Shown: positions 30,057-40,020, counted from the stretch's first letter. The stretch is 64,000 bases of DNA from Blastococcus sp. TBT05-19 (GCF_003319095.1 NZ_QOHI01000003.1:248001-312000); one strand, 5' to 3'. Notes: a model not told the origin generated them from the letters alone. A program made the numbers and translations.

Positions 30057-30071
30057 GCCTGCGGGGCAGGC
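30057..30071 (+). terminator. Possible short terminator after the exporter
   Basis: A 6-bp stem gcctgc / gcaggc with a ggg loop, 10 bases after the permease stop. It is short, so the call is weak. Confidence 0.35.
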
Positions 30072-30084
30072 AGGAGGGGCCAGG

Positions 30085-30090
30085 TAGCTT
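30085..30090 (+). promoter_or_regulatory. Leaderless -10 box for add (TAGCTT)
   Basis: TAGCTT is followed by 6 bases and the GTG at 30097, in an unusually T-rich spot for this DNA. Confidence 0.55.
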
Positions 30091-30096
30091 TTTCGG

Positions 30097-31161
30097 GTGC
30101 CTGCACCGCTGAACGCCGAGAACGTCCGCCGCGCCCCCAAGGTCCTCCTGCACGACCACCTCGACGGCGGCCTCCGCCCGCAGACGGTGCTGGAGCTGGC
30201 CGACGAGCTGGGGTACCGCGACCTGCCGGCCGGCGACGCGGAGAGCCTGGGCCGCTGGTTCCGCGACGCCGCCGACTCCGGGTCGCTGGAGTCCTACCTG
30301 GAGACCTTCGCGCACACCGTCGCCGTGATGCAGACCCCCGAGGCCGTCCAGCGGGTCGCCCGCGAGTGCGCCCTGGACCTCGCCGCCGACGGTGTGGTCT
30401 ACGCCGAGGTGCGCATGGCGCCGGAGCTGCTCAGCGCCGGGATGCCGCTGGAGGCCGCCGTCGAGGCGATGGTCGACGGCTACGCGCAGGGCGCTCGCGA
30501 GGCCGGCACCCCGATCCGGGTCGGCACGCTGCTGTGCGCCATGCGGCAGGCCGACCGCTGGGAGGAGGTGGCCGGGCTCGTCGTCCGCTACCGGGACGCC
30601 GGCGTGGTCGGCTTCGACCTGGCCGGGCCCGAGGACGGCTTCCCGCCCGACCGCATCCCCGCCGCGCTGGAGCTGCTGGACCGCGCCGGTGCCCACCGCA
30701 CCGTGCACGCCGGTGAGGCGGCCGGCATCGGGTCGATCCGCGCCGCGCTCGACGGCGCCCGGGCCGAGCGGCTCGGCCACGGCGTGCGGATCGCCGACGA
30801 GGTCGCCGAGGACGGCTCCCTCGGCCCGGTGGCGCAGCGGGTGCGCGACGAGCAGGTGCCCCTCGAGGTCGCGCCGTCGTCCAACGTGCAGACCGGCGCC
30901 TACCCCTCGCTGGCCGAGCACCCGGTCGACCGGCTGCACCGGCTGAGCTTCGCCGTCACCCTGAACACGGACAACCGGCTGATGAGCGGCGTCTCGGTCA
31001 GCAGCGAGGTCACCGACGTGGCGACGACGTTCGGCTGGACCTGGGACGACGTGCAGACGGTCACCGAGCGCGCCCTCGCCGGCGCCTTCCTGCCCGAGGA
31101 CGACCGGCGCCGGCTGCTCGACGACGTCGTCCGCCCCGGCTACGCCGACCTCCGGGGCTGA
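30097..31161 (+). CDS. add: Adenosine deaminase
   Basis: Deaminates adenosine and deoxyadenosine to inosine and deoxyinosine, which the downstream-encoded PNP can cleave. The 354-residue TIM-barrel protein has the zinc-binding HDHLDGGLRP near residue 15, the catalytic HAGEAAG (His-x-Gly-Glu) near 207, LGHGVRI near 226, and the late zinc-ligand motif LNTDNRLMS near 290. The predicted transcript is leaderless. An MgtC-family gene follows four bases after its stop, probably co-transcribed. Confidence 0.95.
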   Translation: MPAPLNAENVRRAPKVLLHDHLDGGLRPQTVLELADELGYRDLPAGDAESLGRWFRDAADSGSLESYLETFAHTVAVMQTPEAVQRVARECALDLAADGVVYAEVRMAPELLSAGMPLEAAVEAMVDGYAQGAREAGTPIRVGTLLCAMRQADRWEEVAGLVVRYRDAGVVGFDLAGPEDGFPPDRIPAALELLDRAGAHRTVHAGEAAGIGSIRAALDGARAERLGHGVRIADEVAEDGSLGPVAQRVRDEQVPLEVAPSSNVQTGAYPSLAEHPVDRLHRLSFAVTLNTDNRLMSGVSVSSEVTDVATTFGWTWDDVQTVTERALAGAFLPEDDRRRLLDDVVRPGYADLRG

Positions 31162-31165
31162 CGTC

Positions 31166-31870
31166 GTGCTGCTGCTGGCCGCCGCGGAGCAGGCAGGGCA
31201 GTCGCTCGAGCACGTCCGGAACCTCGGGATCGCCTTCGGCCTCTCGGCGCTCATGGGGTTGGAGCGGGAGCTGCGGCAGAAGGCCGCGGGGTTGCGCACC
31301 CTGACCACCGTGGGTTTCGCCTCGGCCCTGTTCATGGCCATCAGCGAGGCCGCCTTCGGCGATTCCCGCATCGCCGCGCAGGTGGTGTCGGGCCTCGGCT
31401 TCATCGGCGGTGGCCTCATCTTCGTGCGGCGCGACGCCGTGCGCGGGCTGACCACGGCCGCGGTCGTGTGGCTCACCGCCGCGATCGGCATGGCTGCCGG
31501 CGCCGGGTTGTGGATGTTCGCGGTCGTGGCCGTGGCGGCGCACTTCCTGGTGTCCTACGGCTTCACCCCGCTGGCCCGCCGGCTCTCGGGCCGGGTGGAG
31601 CGGGTGCACTCGCTGGTGCTCACCTACCGCGACGGCGAAGGTGTGCTCCGCCGGGCACTGGCCGAGTGCACCCAGCGCGGGTTCACCGTGCGCGACCTCG
31701 CCACGACCGCCGAGGACCTCGGCGGCATGACGGCGCCCGGTGCGCGGCAGGCGACGGTGCGCATCTCGGTGGAGGGCGCGGGGTCGGCGACCGAGCTCGC
31801 CGCGGGGCTGTCGGACCTCGACGGCGTCCTCGCGATCACCGCCGGCGCCTCGGACGAACAGGCCGACTGA
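31166..31870 (+). CDS. MgtC/SapB family membrane protein
   Basis: A 234-residue protein with the MgtC core: an N-terminal helix set bearing ALMGLERELRQKAAGLRTLTTV (about residues 27-48), then GLGFIGGGLIFVRRD near 75, four or five helices, and a C-terminal ~85-residue ACT-like soluble domain. MgtC proteins affect growth under low Mg2+ or phosphate stress and can inhibit F-ATPase in pathogens. The role in this organism is open. The gene is four bases after add and closes with a strong hairpin. Confidence 0.88.
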   Translation: MLLLAAAEQAGQSLEHVRNLGIAFGLSALMGLERELRQKAAGLRTLTTVGFASALFMAISEAAFGDSRIAAQVVSGLGFIGGGLIFVRRDAVRGLTTAAVVWLTAAIGMAAGAGLWMFAVVAVAAHFLVSYGFTPLARRLSGRVERVHSLVLTYRDGEGVLRRALAECTQRGFTVRDLATTAEDLGGMTAPGARQATVRISVEGAGSATELAAGLSDLDGVLAITAGASDEQAD

Positions 31871-31881
31871 CCAGCGACGAT

Positions 31882-31915
31882 CGTCCCCGGGGGTGGGGCT
31901 CGTCACCCCCGGACG
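31882..31915 (+). terminator. Terminator after add-mgtC
   Basis: Arms cgtccccgggggtg and cacccccggacg pair over about 12 bp with a 2-base bulge, 12 bases after the stop. Confidence 0.7.
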
Positions 31916-31942
31916 CGGGAACAGCCCCTCGACCTCCGCTGC

Positions 31943-32131
31943 TACCCTCGGTGTACCGGCACAAGGCCGGTCATCCTCCCGGACGGTTTGTCCGGGCACG
32001 AGCGCATCCGTGCAGATCCCGCGTTCCACACCTGGGCGCAAAGCGATCGCCAAGTGAGGACCGCCGGCATTCGACGGCGCTCCTTCTTTTCCACGGGACG
32101 CGCTCCGAGCAGTATCGGAGCCCCACCCCGC
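31943..32131 (+). promoter_or_regulatory. Promoter and long structured 5' leader of the DEAD-box helicase gene
   Basis: An extended -10 (TGC then TACCCT at 31943-31948) predicts a start near 31955 and a leader of about 177 nt. The leader opens with hairpin accggc/gccggt (31955-31971), followed by cccggac/gtccggg (31978-31996), and has a pyrimidine run (ccttcttttcc) near 32085. It ends with only a weak ribosome site. Most other genes here have no leader, so this one stands out. Confidence 0.5.
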
Positions 32132-33604
32132 ATGACTTCGGTCCACCCTGTCGCGTTCGAGTCCACGTCGGACGAGACCGCTGTCGAGAACACCATCGAG
32201 AACGTCGAGAACACCGCGGACGAGGCCCCCCAGGGCCCCACGTTCGGCCAGCTGGGCCTGCCCCAGCCCCTCGTGACCGCCCTCGAGCGGCGCGGCATCC
32301 ACCGCCCGTTCGCCATCCAGACCTCCGCCCTGCCCGACGCCCTCGCCGGCCGCGACGTGCTCGGCAAGGCGGCGACCGGCTCGGGCAAGACGCTGGCCTT
32401 CGGCCTGCCCCTGCTCGCCCGCATCGGCGCCGAGGTCAAGCAGGGCCGCCGCGCCCCGCGCGGCCTGGTCCTCGTGCCGACCCGCGAGCTGGCCCAGCAG
32501 GTGCACGACAACCTGGCGCCCCTCGGGCAGTCCACCGGCGTGCAGCTCGCCACCGTCTACGGCGGCGCGCCCATGTACCGCCAGATCCAGCAGCTGCGTC
32601 GTGGCGTCGACGTCATCATCGCCACGCCCGGCCGCCTGCAGGACCTGATCAACCAGGGCGAGGCCACCCTCGCCGAGGTCGTCATCACCGTGCTGGACGA
32701 GGCCGACTTCATGGCCGACCTGGGCTTCCTCCCGGTCGTCAAGGAGCTGCTCGACCAGACCGCCCGCGACGCCCAGCGCCTGCTGTTCTCGGCGACGCTG
32801 GACGGCGAGGTCGACGCCCTCGTGCGCCGCTACCTCAAGGACCCGGCCCGGCACGAGGTCAAGCGCGCCGGCGACGACGCGCCCCCGGCCGAGCACCTGG
32901 CCTTCAGCCTCGCCTTCCGCGACAAGCTGCAGGTGGCGACCGAGCTCGCCGGCCGTCCCGGCCGGACGATCATCTTCGCCCGCACCCAGCTCGGCGTCGA
33001 CCGCCTGGCCGAGAACCTCAAGGCCGCCGGCATCAAGGCCGAGGCCATCCACGGTGGTCTCCCGCAGTCCGCGCGCAAGCGCGCCCTGGAGGAGTTCACC
33101 GACGCCCGCTCGCCGGTGCTCGTGGCCACGGACGTCGCGGCCCGCGGGATCCACGTCGACGACGTCTCGCTGGTCCTGCACTACGACCCGCCGGCCGACG
33201 CCAAGACCTACCTGCACCGTTCGGGCCGGACCGCCCGCGCGGGTGCCGCCGGTGTCGTCGTCTCGCTGCTCCTGCCCGACCAGGTGGGCCAGTCGAAGCG
33301 CCGGTTCCGCACGGCCAAGGTCGACCCGGCGATCGACCGCATCCGGCCCAGCGACCAGGTCATCCTCGACCTCGTGGCCTCCGGGGTGGCGGTCGAGCCC
33401 AAGGAGCGCACGCAGCGCGACATGCGCCGCGGCGGCGGTGGCCCCGGTGGCCGTCCGCGTCGTGACGGCGACCGCCCCGGCGGCCCCCGTCGCTCCTACG
33501 GCGACCGCAACCGCTCCGGCGGTGGCGAGCGCTCGGGTCGCCCGGGTGGCGGCGAGCGCCGCTTCGGCGGGGAGCGCTCCGCGCGTCCGCCGCGCCAGGG
33601 CTGA
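32132..33604 (+). CDS. DEAD-box RNA helicase
   Basis: An ATP-dependent RNA helicase of the RhlE/DeaD type, 490 residues. Motifs in order: Q-motif (RPFAIQTSALP), motif I ATGSGKT near residue 80, Ia PTRELAQQ, Ib TPGRL, motif II DEAD at 189-192, motif III SAT in LLFSATLDGEV, and the second RecA lobe ending in HRSGRTARAG. The last ~65 residues are an Arg/Gly-rich tail that can bind RNA. ATG 32132 follows an acidic-coding start (MTSVHPVAFESTSDE). The long leader suggests regulation by temperature or by the helicase itself. Confidence 0.95.
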   Translation: MTSVHPVAFESTSDETAVENTIENVENTADEAPQGPTFGQLGLPQPLVTALERRGIHRPFAIQTSALPDALAGRDVLGKAATGSGKTLAFGLPLLARIGAEVKQGRRAPRGLVLVPTRELAQQVHDNLAPLGQSTGVQLATVYGGAPMYRQIQQLRRGVDVIIATPGRLQDLINQGEATLAEVVITVLDEADFMADLGFLPVVKELLDQTARDAQRLLFSATLDGEVDALVRRYLKDPARHEVKRAGDDAPPAEHLAFSLAFRDKLQVATELAGRPGRTIIFARTQLGVDRLAENLKAAGIKAEAIHGGLPQSARKRALEEFTDARSPVLVATDVAARGIHVDDVSLVLHYDPPADAKTYLHRSGRTARAGAAGVVVSLLLPDQVGQSKRRFRTAKVDPAIDRIRPSDQVILDLVASGVAVEPKERTQRDMRRGGGGPGGRPRRDGDRPGGPRRSYGDRNRSGGGERSGRPGGGERRFGGERSARPPRQG

Positions 33605-33625
33605 ACGAGCGCACCTCCGCACGCA

Positions 33626-33665
33626 GACGGCGGCCCGTCCCGGATTCCCGGGGCGGGCCGCCGTC
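33626..33665. terminator. Bidirectional terminator between helicase and minus-strand gene
   Basis: An 18-bp stem (33626-33643 with 33648-33665, one G-T wobble) and attc loop, placed between the helicase stop and the convergent gene ending at 33672. Confidence 0.85.
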
Positions 33666-33671
33666 GTCGTG

Positions 33672-35063
33672 TCAGCTGCGGAAGACGAGCGCTCCGCTGA
33701 TCGCCGCGACGGCCTCGTCCCACACCGGGCGCAGCGTGGCGGCGTCGGCCTGGGTGAGCGTGGCGCCGGGCTCCCGGTCGGCGCGGCCGACCGCGCGACC
33801 CAGGGGAGCGGTGGGTGCGAGCAGCTCGTCGACGCGGGTCAGCCCCGCGTACTCGGCCAGGTCGCGCACCCCCTCGACCGGCTGCGCGAGCGCCTGGTGG
33901 GTGACCAGGCCGGGTGCGCCGTCGGCCACCTCGCCCAGGACCTCGGACAGCTCGGTGAGGTCGTAGCGGTCCTGGTCGGCCGGCAGCGGCATCGTGTCGG
34001 TGTCGGCCACCTCGGGCCACGACGCGATCTCGCTGAGGTCGTGGCGCTCGTTGCCGGCGCAGAAGCGGGCCAGGTCGGCCGGGGTGTCGAAGACGAAGAT
34101 CTCGCCGTCGCGGCCCAGGAACCGGGCGACGTCGTCGACGTAGCAGCGCAGGGTGACCCCGGCGCCGTCGGGCACGACGACCTCCACCGGCAGGATGCCC
34201 ACGGCCTCCCAGAACTCCGCGGCGGCGGCGACCGCGGCGGGGGAGGCGGTGACCTTGCTGCCGCGGGCGATCGTGCTCACCCCGGCGCTGGACGCCGCGG
34301 TCGCGCCGGCCGGCTCGGCCCCGGCGTCCTCGTCGGAGGCGTCCTCGTCCTCCAGCGGCTCCTCGGGGGCCTCCGAGGCCGACGGGTAGTCCTCGGGCGA
34401 CACGGTGCCGCCGCCGGTCCAGTCGAAGTGCTCCGAGAGCTCCTCGACGACGTCCTCCCACAGGTCGTCCAGGATGCTCCCCACCCCGAGCCACGCGTCC
34501 TCGCCGGAGCGCCCGACGAAGGCCTCCACGCCGAGGCCCAGCGAGCCGATCTCCGGCTTGGCGACGAGCTCGGCGACGGCCTCGAACTCGGTCTCGTCCT
34601 CGCCCAGGTCGTCGTCGTCCTCGTCGTCGGTGGTGTCGAGGCACTCGGCCAGCCGGCCCACGACGTCGACGGTGGCGGCGAGCTCCTCGACGGCCCAGCG
34701 GTCGGGGCTCTCCGCGGCGATGTCGTAGACGCCGTCGAGGTCGAAGCGGTGGTCCTCGTCGGGCGTCAGGTCAGCGGCGCGCAGACCGGAGACGACCGGC
34801 CACACCGGGTGGTCGGCGAGGTCGTGGTCGGTGCGCGCGCGGCAGAACGCGGCCAGCGCGGCCGGCGAGGGGAAGAGGTGGACGACGGCCCGCGAGATGG
34901 GGCTGTCGGGGTCGTCGTCGTTGATGTCCGCGCGCACCTCGACGGTCGTGCCGAGGAACGCCTGCCACTCCTCGCCGTCCTCCTCCCACGGAGGAGCCCA
35001 CAGGGTGTACCCCGTGCGGTCGTCGAGGGTGAGGGCGATCGGGACGATGCTCGGCCTGGCCAC
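33672..35063 (-). CDS. Acidic protein with a duplicated domain, unknown function
   Basis: A 463-residue cytosolic protein I cannot name. It shows an internal duplication: residues about 55-110 (VHLFPSPAALAAFCRARTD...DHPVWP...DEDHRFDLDG) and about 305-355 (IFVFDTPADLARFCAGNERHDL...IASWPE...DQDRYDLTE) share the pattern hydrophobic-F-x-S/T-P-A-x-L-A-x-FC and then W-P and RxDL. A very acidic region (DEDDDDLGEDETEFE, then an Asp/Glu/Ala linker) separates them. Relatives in actinobacteria are sometimes labelled 'primosomal protein', a name nothing here supports. GTG 35063 is chosen because AGGA lies upstream. It follows lpdA but a terminator intervenes. Confidence 0.75.
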   Translation of the reverse strand: MARPSIVPIALTLDDRTGYTLWAPPWEEDGEEWQAFLGTTVEVRADINDDDPDSPISRAVVHLFPSPAALAAFCRARTDHDLADHPVWPVVSGLRAADLTPDEDHRFDLDGVYDIAAESPDRWAVEELAATVDVVGRLAECLDTTDDEDDDDLGEDETEFEAVAELVAKPEIGSLGLGVEAFVGRSGEDAWLGVGSILDDLWEDVVEELSEHFDWTGGGTVSPEDYPSASEAPEEPLEDEDASDEDAGAEPAGATAASSAGVSTIARGSKVTASPAAVAAAAEFWEAVGILPVEVVVPDGAGVTLRCYVDDVARFLGRDGEIFVFDTPADLARFCAGNERHDLSEIASWPEVADTDTMPLPADQDRYDLTELSEVLGEVADGAPGLVTHQALAQPVEGVRDLAEYAGLTRVDELLAPTAPLGRAVGRADREPGATLTQADAATLRPVWDEAVAAISGALVFRS

Positions 35064-35116
35064 CCGCCCATCCTGCCCTGTCGGCCCGGCGGCGCATCCC
35101 CGGGGCAGAACCGTCA

Positions 35117-35146
35117 CCGGCCCGTTCCCGAGCGGGAACGGGCCGG
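35117..35146 (-). terminator. Terminator after lpdA
   Basis: Arms 35117-35129 and 35134-35146 (ccggcccgttccc and its complement) form a 13-14-bp perfect stem starting 11 bases after the lpdA stop on its strand. Confidence 0.8.
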
Positions 35147-35156
35147 CAGCCGGGCG

Positions 35157-36560
<1,404 letters not shown>

Positions 36561-36566
36561 GGAGAG

Positions 36567-36572
36567 AGGGTA
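36567..36572 (-). promoter_or_regulatory. Leaderless -10 box for lpdA (TACCCT)
   Basis: On the minus strand TACCCT precedes the GTG start by 6 bases. The position expected for the -35 region falls inside the terminator of the upstream operon. Confidence 0.5.
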
Positions 36573-36578
36573 GTGCGA

Positions 36579-36615
36579 CCGCGGCCGGTGACCTTTGAGA
36601 GGTCACCGGCCGCGG
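36579..36615 (-). terminator. Terminator of the deoC-aldehyde dehydrogenase operon
   Basis: A perfect 16-bp stem (ccgcggccggtgacct / aggtcaccggccgcgg) with a ttgag loop, downstream on the minus strand of the truncated aldehyde dehydrogenase. Confidence 0.85.
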
Positions 36616-36633
36616 CAAGGCGATGGAACGGCC

Positions 36634-37506
36634 TCAGATGCCCATCGGGTGCCAGACCGTCTTCGTCTCGAGGAACGGTGTCATGCGGGTGAGGCCCGGG
36701 TCGGCGGTCCAGTCCGGCTCGGTCGCCGGCGGGCGGACGACGCGCTTGATGGTGCCGGCGGCCTCCCGCTCGAACTCCATCGCCCGGCTCGCGGGGGCGC
36801 CGGTGAGGTCGATGCCGTCGACGTCGGCGTGCTCGGCCAGCCAGGGGCCGAGCTCCTCGGCGGAGCCGGTGAGCAGGTTGACCACACCGCCGGGGACGTC
36901 GCTGGTCGCGAGCACCTCGCCGAGGGTGACGGCCGGGAGCGGCCGCTCCTTGGAGGTGACGACGACGGCGGTGTTGCCGGTGGCCAGGACCGGGGCGAGC
37001 ACGCTGACCAGGCCCAGCAGCGACGACTGCTGCGGCGCGAGGACCGCCACCACGCCGGTGGGCTCCGGCGTCGAGAAGTCGAAGTACGGGCCGGCGACCG
37101 GGTTCGACCCGCCGAGGACGGCGGCGAGCTTGTCGGTCCAGCCGGCGTACCAGACCCAGCGGTCGATGGCGGCGTCCACTGCGGCCCGCGCCTTCGACGT
37201 CGACAGGCCCTCGGCGGCGGCGACCTCCTCGCAGAACTGGACGTGCCGGCCCTCCATCACCTCCGCGACGCGGTAGAGCACCTGGCCGCGGTTGTAGGCG
37301 GTGGCGCCGGACCACGTCGCGAAGGCGCCGCGGGCCGCGACGACGGCGTCGCGGGCGTCCTTGCGGCTGGCCCACGCCGTGTTGGCGAGGAAGTGGCCCT
37401 TGGCGTCGGTGACCTCGTAGGTGCGGCCGCTCTCCGAGCGCGGGAAGGCGCCGTTCACGTACAGCTTGTAGGTCTTGCGGACGGCGAGACGGTCGTTGCC
37501 GATCAC
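36634..37506 (-). CDS. Truncated aldehyde dehydrogenase-family protein without catalytic cysteine
   Basis: A 290-residue protein aligning with only the first ~270 residues of an aldehyde dehydrogenase: an N-terminal oligomerisation part (YKLYVNGAFPRSESGRTYEV), the WVWYAGWTDKL helix, and a NAD-domain-like stretch (GVVAVLAPQQSSLLGLVSVL, GNTAVVVTSKERPLP). It ends after the LTGAPASRAME region, before the GGK/catalytic-Cys half. The only cysteine (FCEE) is not catalytic. The GTG overlaps the stop of the full-length enzyme (GTGA). The frame is intact with normal codon use, so it looks like a maintained partner subunit rather than debris, but activity alone is unlikely. Confidence 0.85.
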   Translation of the reverse strand: MIGNDRLAVRKTYKLYVNGAFPRSESGRTYEVTDAKGHFLANTAWASRKDARDAVVAARGAFATWSGATAYNRGQVLYRVAEVMEGRHVQFCEEVAAAEGLSTSKARAAVDAAIDRWVWYAGWTDKLAAVLGGSNPVAGPYFDFSTPEPTGVVAVLAPQQSSLLGLVSVLAPVLATGNTAVVVTSKERPLPAVTLGEVLATSDVPGGVVNLLTGSAEELGPWLAEHADVDGIDLTGAPASRAMEFEREAAGTIKRVVRPPATEPDWTADPGLTRMTPFLETKTVWHPMGI

Positions 37507-38945
37507 TGGTCAGCACCCTTCAGGTAAGCGGCGAGCCCGTGCCGACCGCCCTCGCGGCCGTAGCCGGACTGCTTGTAGCCGCCGAAGGGCGACGTCGGGT
37601 CGAACTTGTTGAACGTGTTGGCCCACACCACGCCGGCGCGCAGCTGGTTCGCGATCTGCAGGATCCGCGAGCCCTTCTCGCTCCAGATGCCGGCCGACAG
37701 CCCGTAGGTCGAGTTGTTGGCCTTGGCCACCGCCTCGTCGGGCGTGCGGAAGGTGAGCACCGAGAGCACCGGGCCGAACACCTCGTCGCGGGCGATCCGG
37801 TGCGCGGGGGAGACGTCGGTGAAGACCGTCGGCGGGAACCAGAAGCCCCGGTCGGGCAGCTCGCAGGCGGGCTGCCAGCGGTTCGCGCCCTCGGCCTCGC
37901 CGATGTCGGAGAGCTCCCGGATGCGGGCGAGCTGCTCGGCGGAGTTGATCGCGCCGATGTCGGTGTTCTTGTCCAGCGGGTCGCCGACGCGCAGGGTGCC
38001 GATGCGGCGCTGCAGGCTGGCGATGACCTCGTCGTGGATCGACTCCTGCACGAGCAGCCGGGAGCCGGCGCAGCAGACGTGGCCCTGGTTGAAGAAGATG
38101 CCCTGGACGATGCCCTCGACGGCCTGGTCGATCGGGGCGTCGTCGAAGACGATGTTCGCCGCCTTGCCGCCGAGCTCCAGCGTCAGCTTCTTGCTGGTGC
38201 CGGCCACCGCGCGGGCGATCGACCGGCCGACCTCGGTGGAACCGGTGAAGGCCACCTTGTCGACGTCGCCGTGCTCGACGACCGCGCGACCGGTGTCACC
38301 GGCGCCGGTCACGATGTTGACCACGCCGGCCGGCAGGTCGGCCTGGCGGCAGATCTCGGCGAACAGCAGCGCGCTCAGCGGGGTGGTCTCGGCCGGCTTG
38401 AGGACGACGGTGTTGCCGGCGGCCAGCGCCGGGGCGACCTTCCACGCCAGCATGAGCAGCGGGAAGTTCCAGGGGATGACCTGGCCCGCCACGCCCAGCG
38501 GCCGCGGCTGCGTGCCGAGCCCGACGTGGTCGAGCTTGTCGGCCCAGCCGGCGTAGTAGAAGAAGTGCGCCGCGGCGAGGGGCACGTCGACGTCCCGGGA
38601 CTCCCGGATCGGCTTGCCGTTGTCCAGCGACTCCAGGACGGCGAACTCCCGGGCCCGCTCCTGCAGCAGCCGCGCGATGCGGAACAGGTACTTGCCGCGG
38701 TCGGCGGGGCGCATCGGGCCCCAGGTCTTCTCGAAGGCGCGGCGGGCGGCGCGGACGGCGCGGTCGACGTCGGCGTCGCTGGCGGAGGAGACCTCGGTGA
38801 GCACCTCCTCGGTGGCCGGGTTGACCGTCTTGAAGGACTCGCCGGTGCCGTCGACGAACTCGCCGTCGATGAACAGGCCGTAGGAGGGGGCGATGTCGAC
38901 GATCGACCGCGACTCGGGGGCGGGGGCGTACTCGAATACGGACAT
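37503..38945 (-). CDS. Aldehyde dehydrogenase
   Basis: A full-length 480-residue NAD(P)-dependent aldehyde dehydrogenase. Visible are the NAD-site VIPWNFPLLMLAWKVAPALAAG region near 155, FTGSTEVG near 235, the general-base glutamate in LELGGK near 258, and the catalytic cysteine in QGHVCCAGSR near 290. The C-terminal PFGGYKQSGYGREGG is standard. It lies 5 bases after deoC and overlaps the truncated paralogue. The context suggests oxidation of the acetaldehyde that DeoC releases. The substrate is inferred from the operon only. Confidence 0.92.
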   Translation of the reverse strand: MSVFEYAPAPESRSIVDIAPSYGLFIDGEFVDGTGESFKTVNPATEEVLTEVSSASDADVDRAVRAARRAFEKTWGPMRPADRGKYLFRIARLLQERAREFAVLESLDNGKPIRESRDVDVPLAAAHFFYYAGWADKLDHVGLGTQPRPLGVAGQVIPWNFPLLMLAWKVAPALAAGNTVVLKPAETTPLSALLFAEICRQADLPAGVVNIVTGAGDTGRAVVEHGDVDKVAFTGSTEVGRSIARAVAGTSKKLTLELGGKAANIVFDDAPIDQAVEGIVQGIFFNQGHVCCAGSRLLVQESIHDEVIASLQRRIGTLRVGDPLDKNTDIGAINSAEQLARIRELSDIGEAEGANRWQPACELPDRGFWFPPTVFTDVSPAHRIARDEVFGPVLSVLTFRTPDEAVAKANNSTYGLSAGIWSEKGSRILQIANQLRAGVVWANTFNKFDPTSPFGGYKQSGYGREGGRHGLAAYLKGADQ

Positions 38946-38950
38946 CTCGT

Positions 38951-39961
38951 TCAGTCCACCGTGACGTAGTCGGGGCCGGAGTAGTGGCCGGTGCGCAGCT
39001 TCTGCCGCTGCAGGAGGAGGTCGTTGAGGAGGCTGGAGGCGCCGAAGCGGAACCAGTCGGGGTCCAGCCAGTCCGGGCCGACGGTCTCGTTGATCATCAC
39101 GAGGTGCTTGACGGCGTCCTTCGTCGTCTTGATGCCGCCGGCGGGCTTGAAGCCGATCTGGCGGCCGGTGGCGATGCGGAAGTCGCGCACGGCCTCGAGC
39201 ATGACCAGGCCGACCGGCAGCGTGGCGGCCGGGTTGACCTTGCCGGTCGAGGTCTTGATGAAGTCGCCCCCGGCGAGCATGGCGATCCAGCTGGCGCGGC
39301 GGACGTTGTCGAGCGTCTTCAGCTCGCCGGTCTCCAGAATGACCTTGAGGTGGGCTGGGTCCTTCCCGGGGCGCGCACAGGCTTCCCTGACCGCGACGAT
39401 CTCCTCGTAGACCTCGAGGTAGCGGCCGGTCAGGAAGGCGCCCCGGTCGATGACCATGTCGATCTCGTCGGCACCGTTCTCCACGGCGTCGCGGACGTCG
39501 GCGATCTTCACCGCGCGGCTGGCGCGACCGCTGGGGAAGGCGGTGGCGACGGCGGCGACGTGGATGCCGGTGCCGGCCAGGGCGTCGCGGGCCACGCCGG
39601 CGAGGTCGCCGTAGACGCAGACGGCGGCGACCTTCGGGGTGGTCGGGTCGCCCGGGTCGGGCTGCTTGGCCTTCGCGGCGAGGCTGCGCACCTTGCCGGG
39701 GGTGTCGGCGCCCTCGAGCGTGGTCAGGTCGACCATCGAGATGGCCATGTCGATCGCCCACGCCTTCGACGTGGTCTTGATCGAGCGGGTGCCGAGCTGG
39801 GCGGCGCGCGCCTCGGCGCCGACCTGGTCGACACCTGGCAGGCCGTGCAGGAAGGCGCGGAAGGCCGAGTCCGAGCGGGTCACGTCGTCGTACGGCGGCA
39901 GCGGCGCGTGCACCGCGGGGGTCGCCCCGGGCAGCGCGTCGGGGTCGAGCACGTGGGTCAT
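38951..39961 (-). CDS. deoC: Deoxyribose-phosphate aldolase
   Basis: Cleaves 2-deoxyribose-5-phosphate to acetaldehyde and glyceraldehyde-3-phosphate. The 336-residue protein is the longer (human DERA-like) type. The Schiff-base lysine is Lys236 in FIKTSTGK and the second catalytic lysine Lys272 in FKPAGGIKT. Two ATGs are available. The second (39961) is preferred because GTGGAGA lies about 9 bases before it, whereas the first (39970) abuts it. It heads the operon with two aldehyde dehydrogenase genes. With deoA, PNP and the phosphohexomutase-family protein it completes deoxynucleoside breakdown. Confidence 0.95.
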   Translation of the reverse strand: MTHVLDPDALPGATPAVHAPLPPYDDVTRSDSAFRAFLHGLPGVDQVGAEARAAQLGTRSIKTTSKAWAIDMAISMVDLTTLEGADTPGKVRSLAAKAKQPDPGDPTTPKVAAVCVYGDLAGVARDALAGTGIHVAAVATAFPSGRASRAVKIADVRDAVENGADEIDMVIDRGAFLTGRYLEVYEEIVAVREACARPGKDPAHLKVILETGELKTLDNVRRASWIAMLAGGDFIKTSTGKVNPAATLPVGLVMLEAVRDFRIATGRQIGFKPAGGIKTTKDAVKHLVMINETVGPDWLDPDWFRFGASSLLNDLLLQRQKLRTGHYSGPDYVTVD

Positions 39962-40020
39962 GCCGGCCATTCTCCACTGACGGCGACCGCTTCCCGACCA
40001 CCGCTCACCCGCCGTGGGGG

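Noticed and set aside
37503..40001. A possible DeoC-aldehyde dehydrogenase fusion of over 800 residues
   Set aside because: The upstream part is merely the dehydrogenase frame staying open across deoC. deoC itself is in another frame and ends at 38951, 5 bases before the dehydrogenase ATG.
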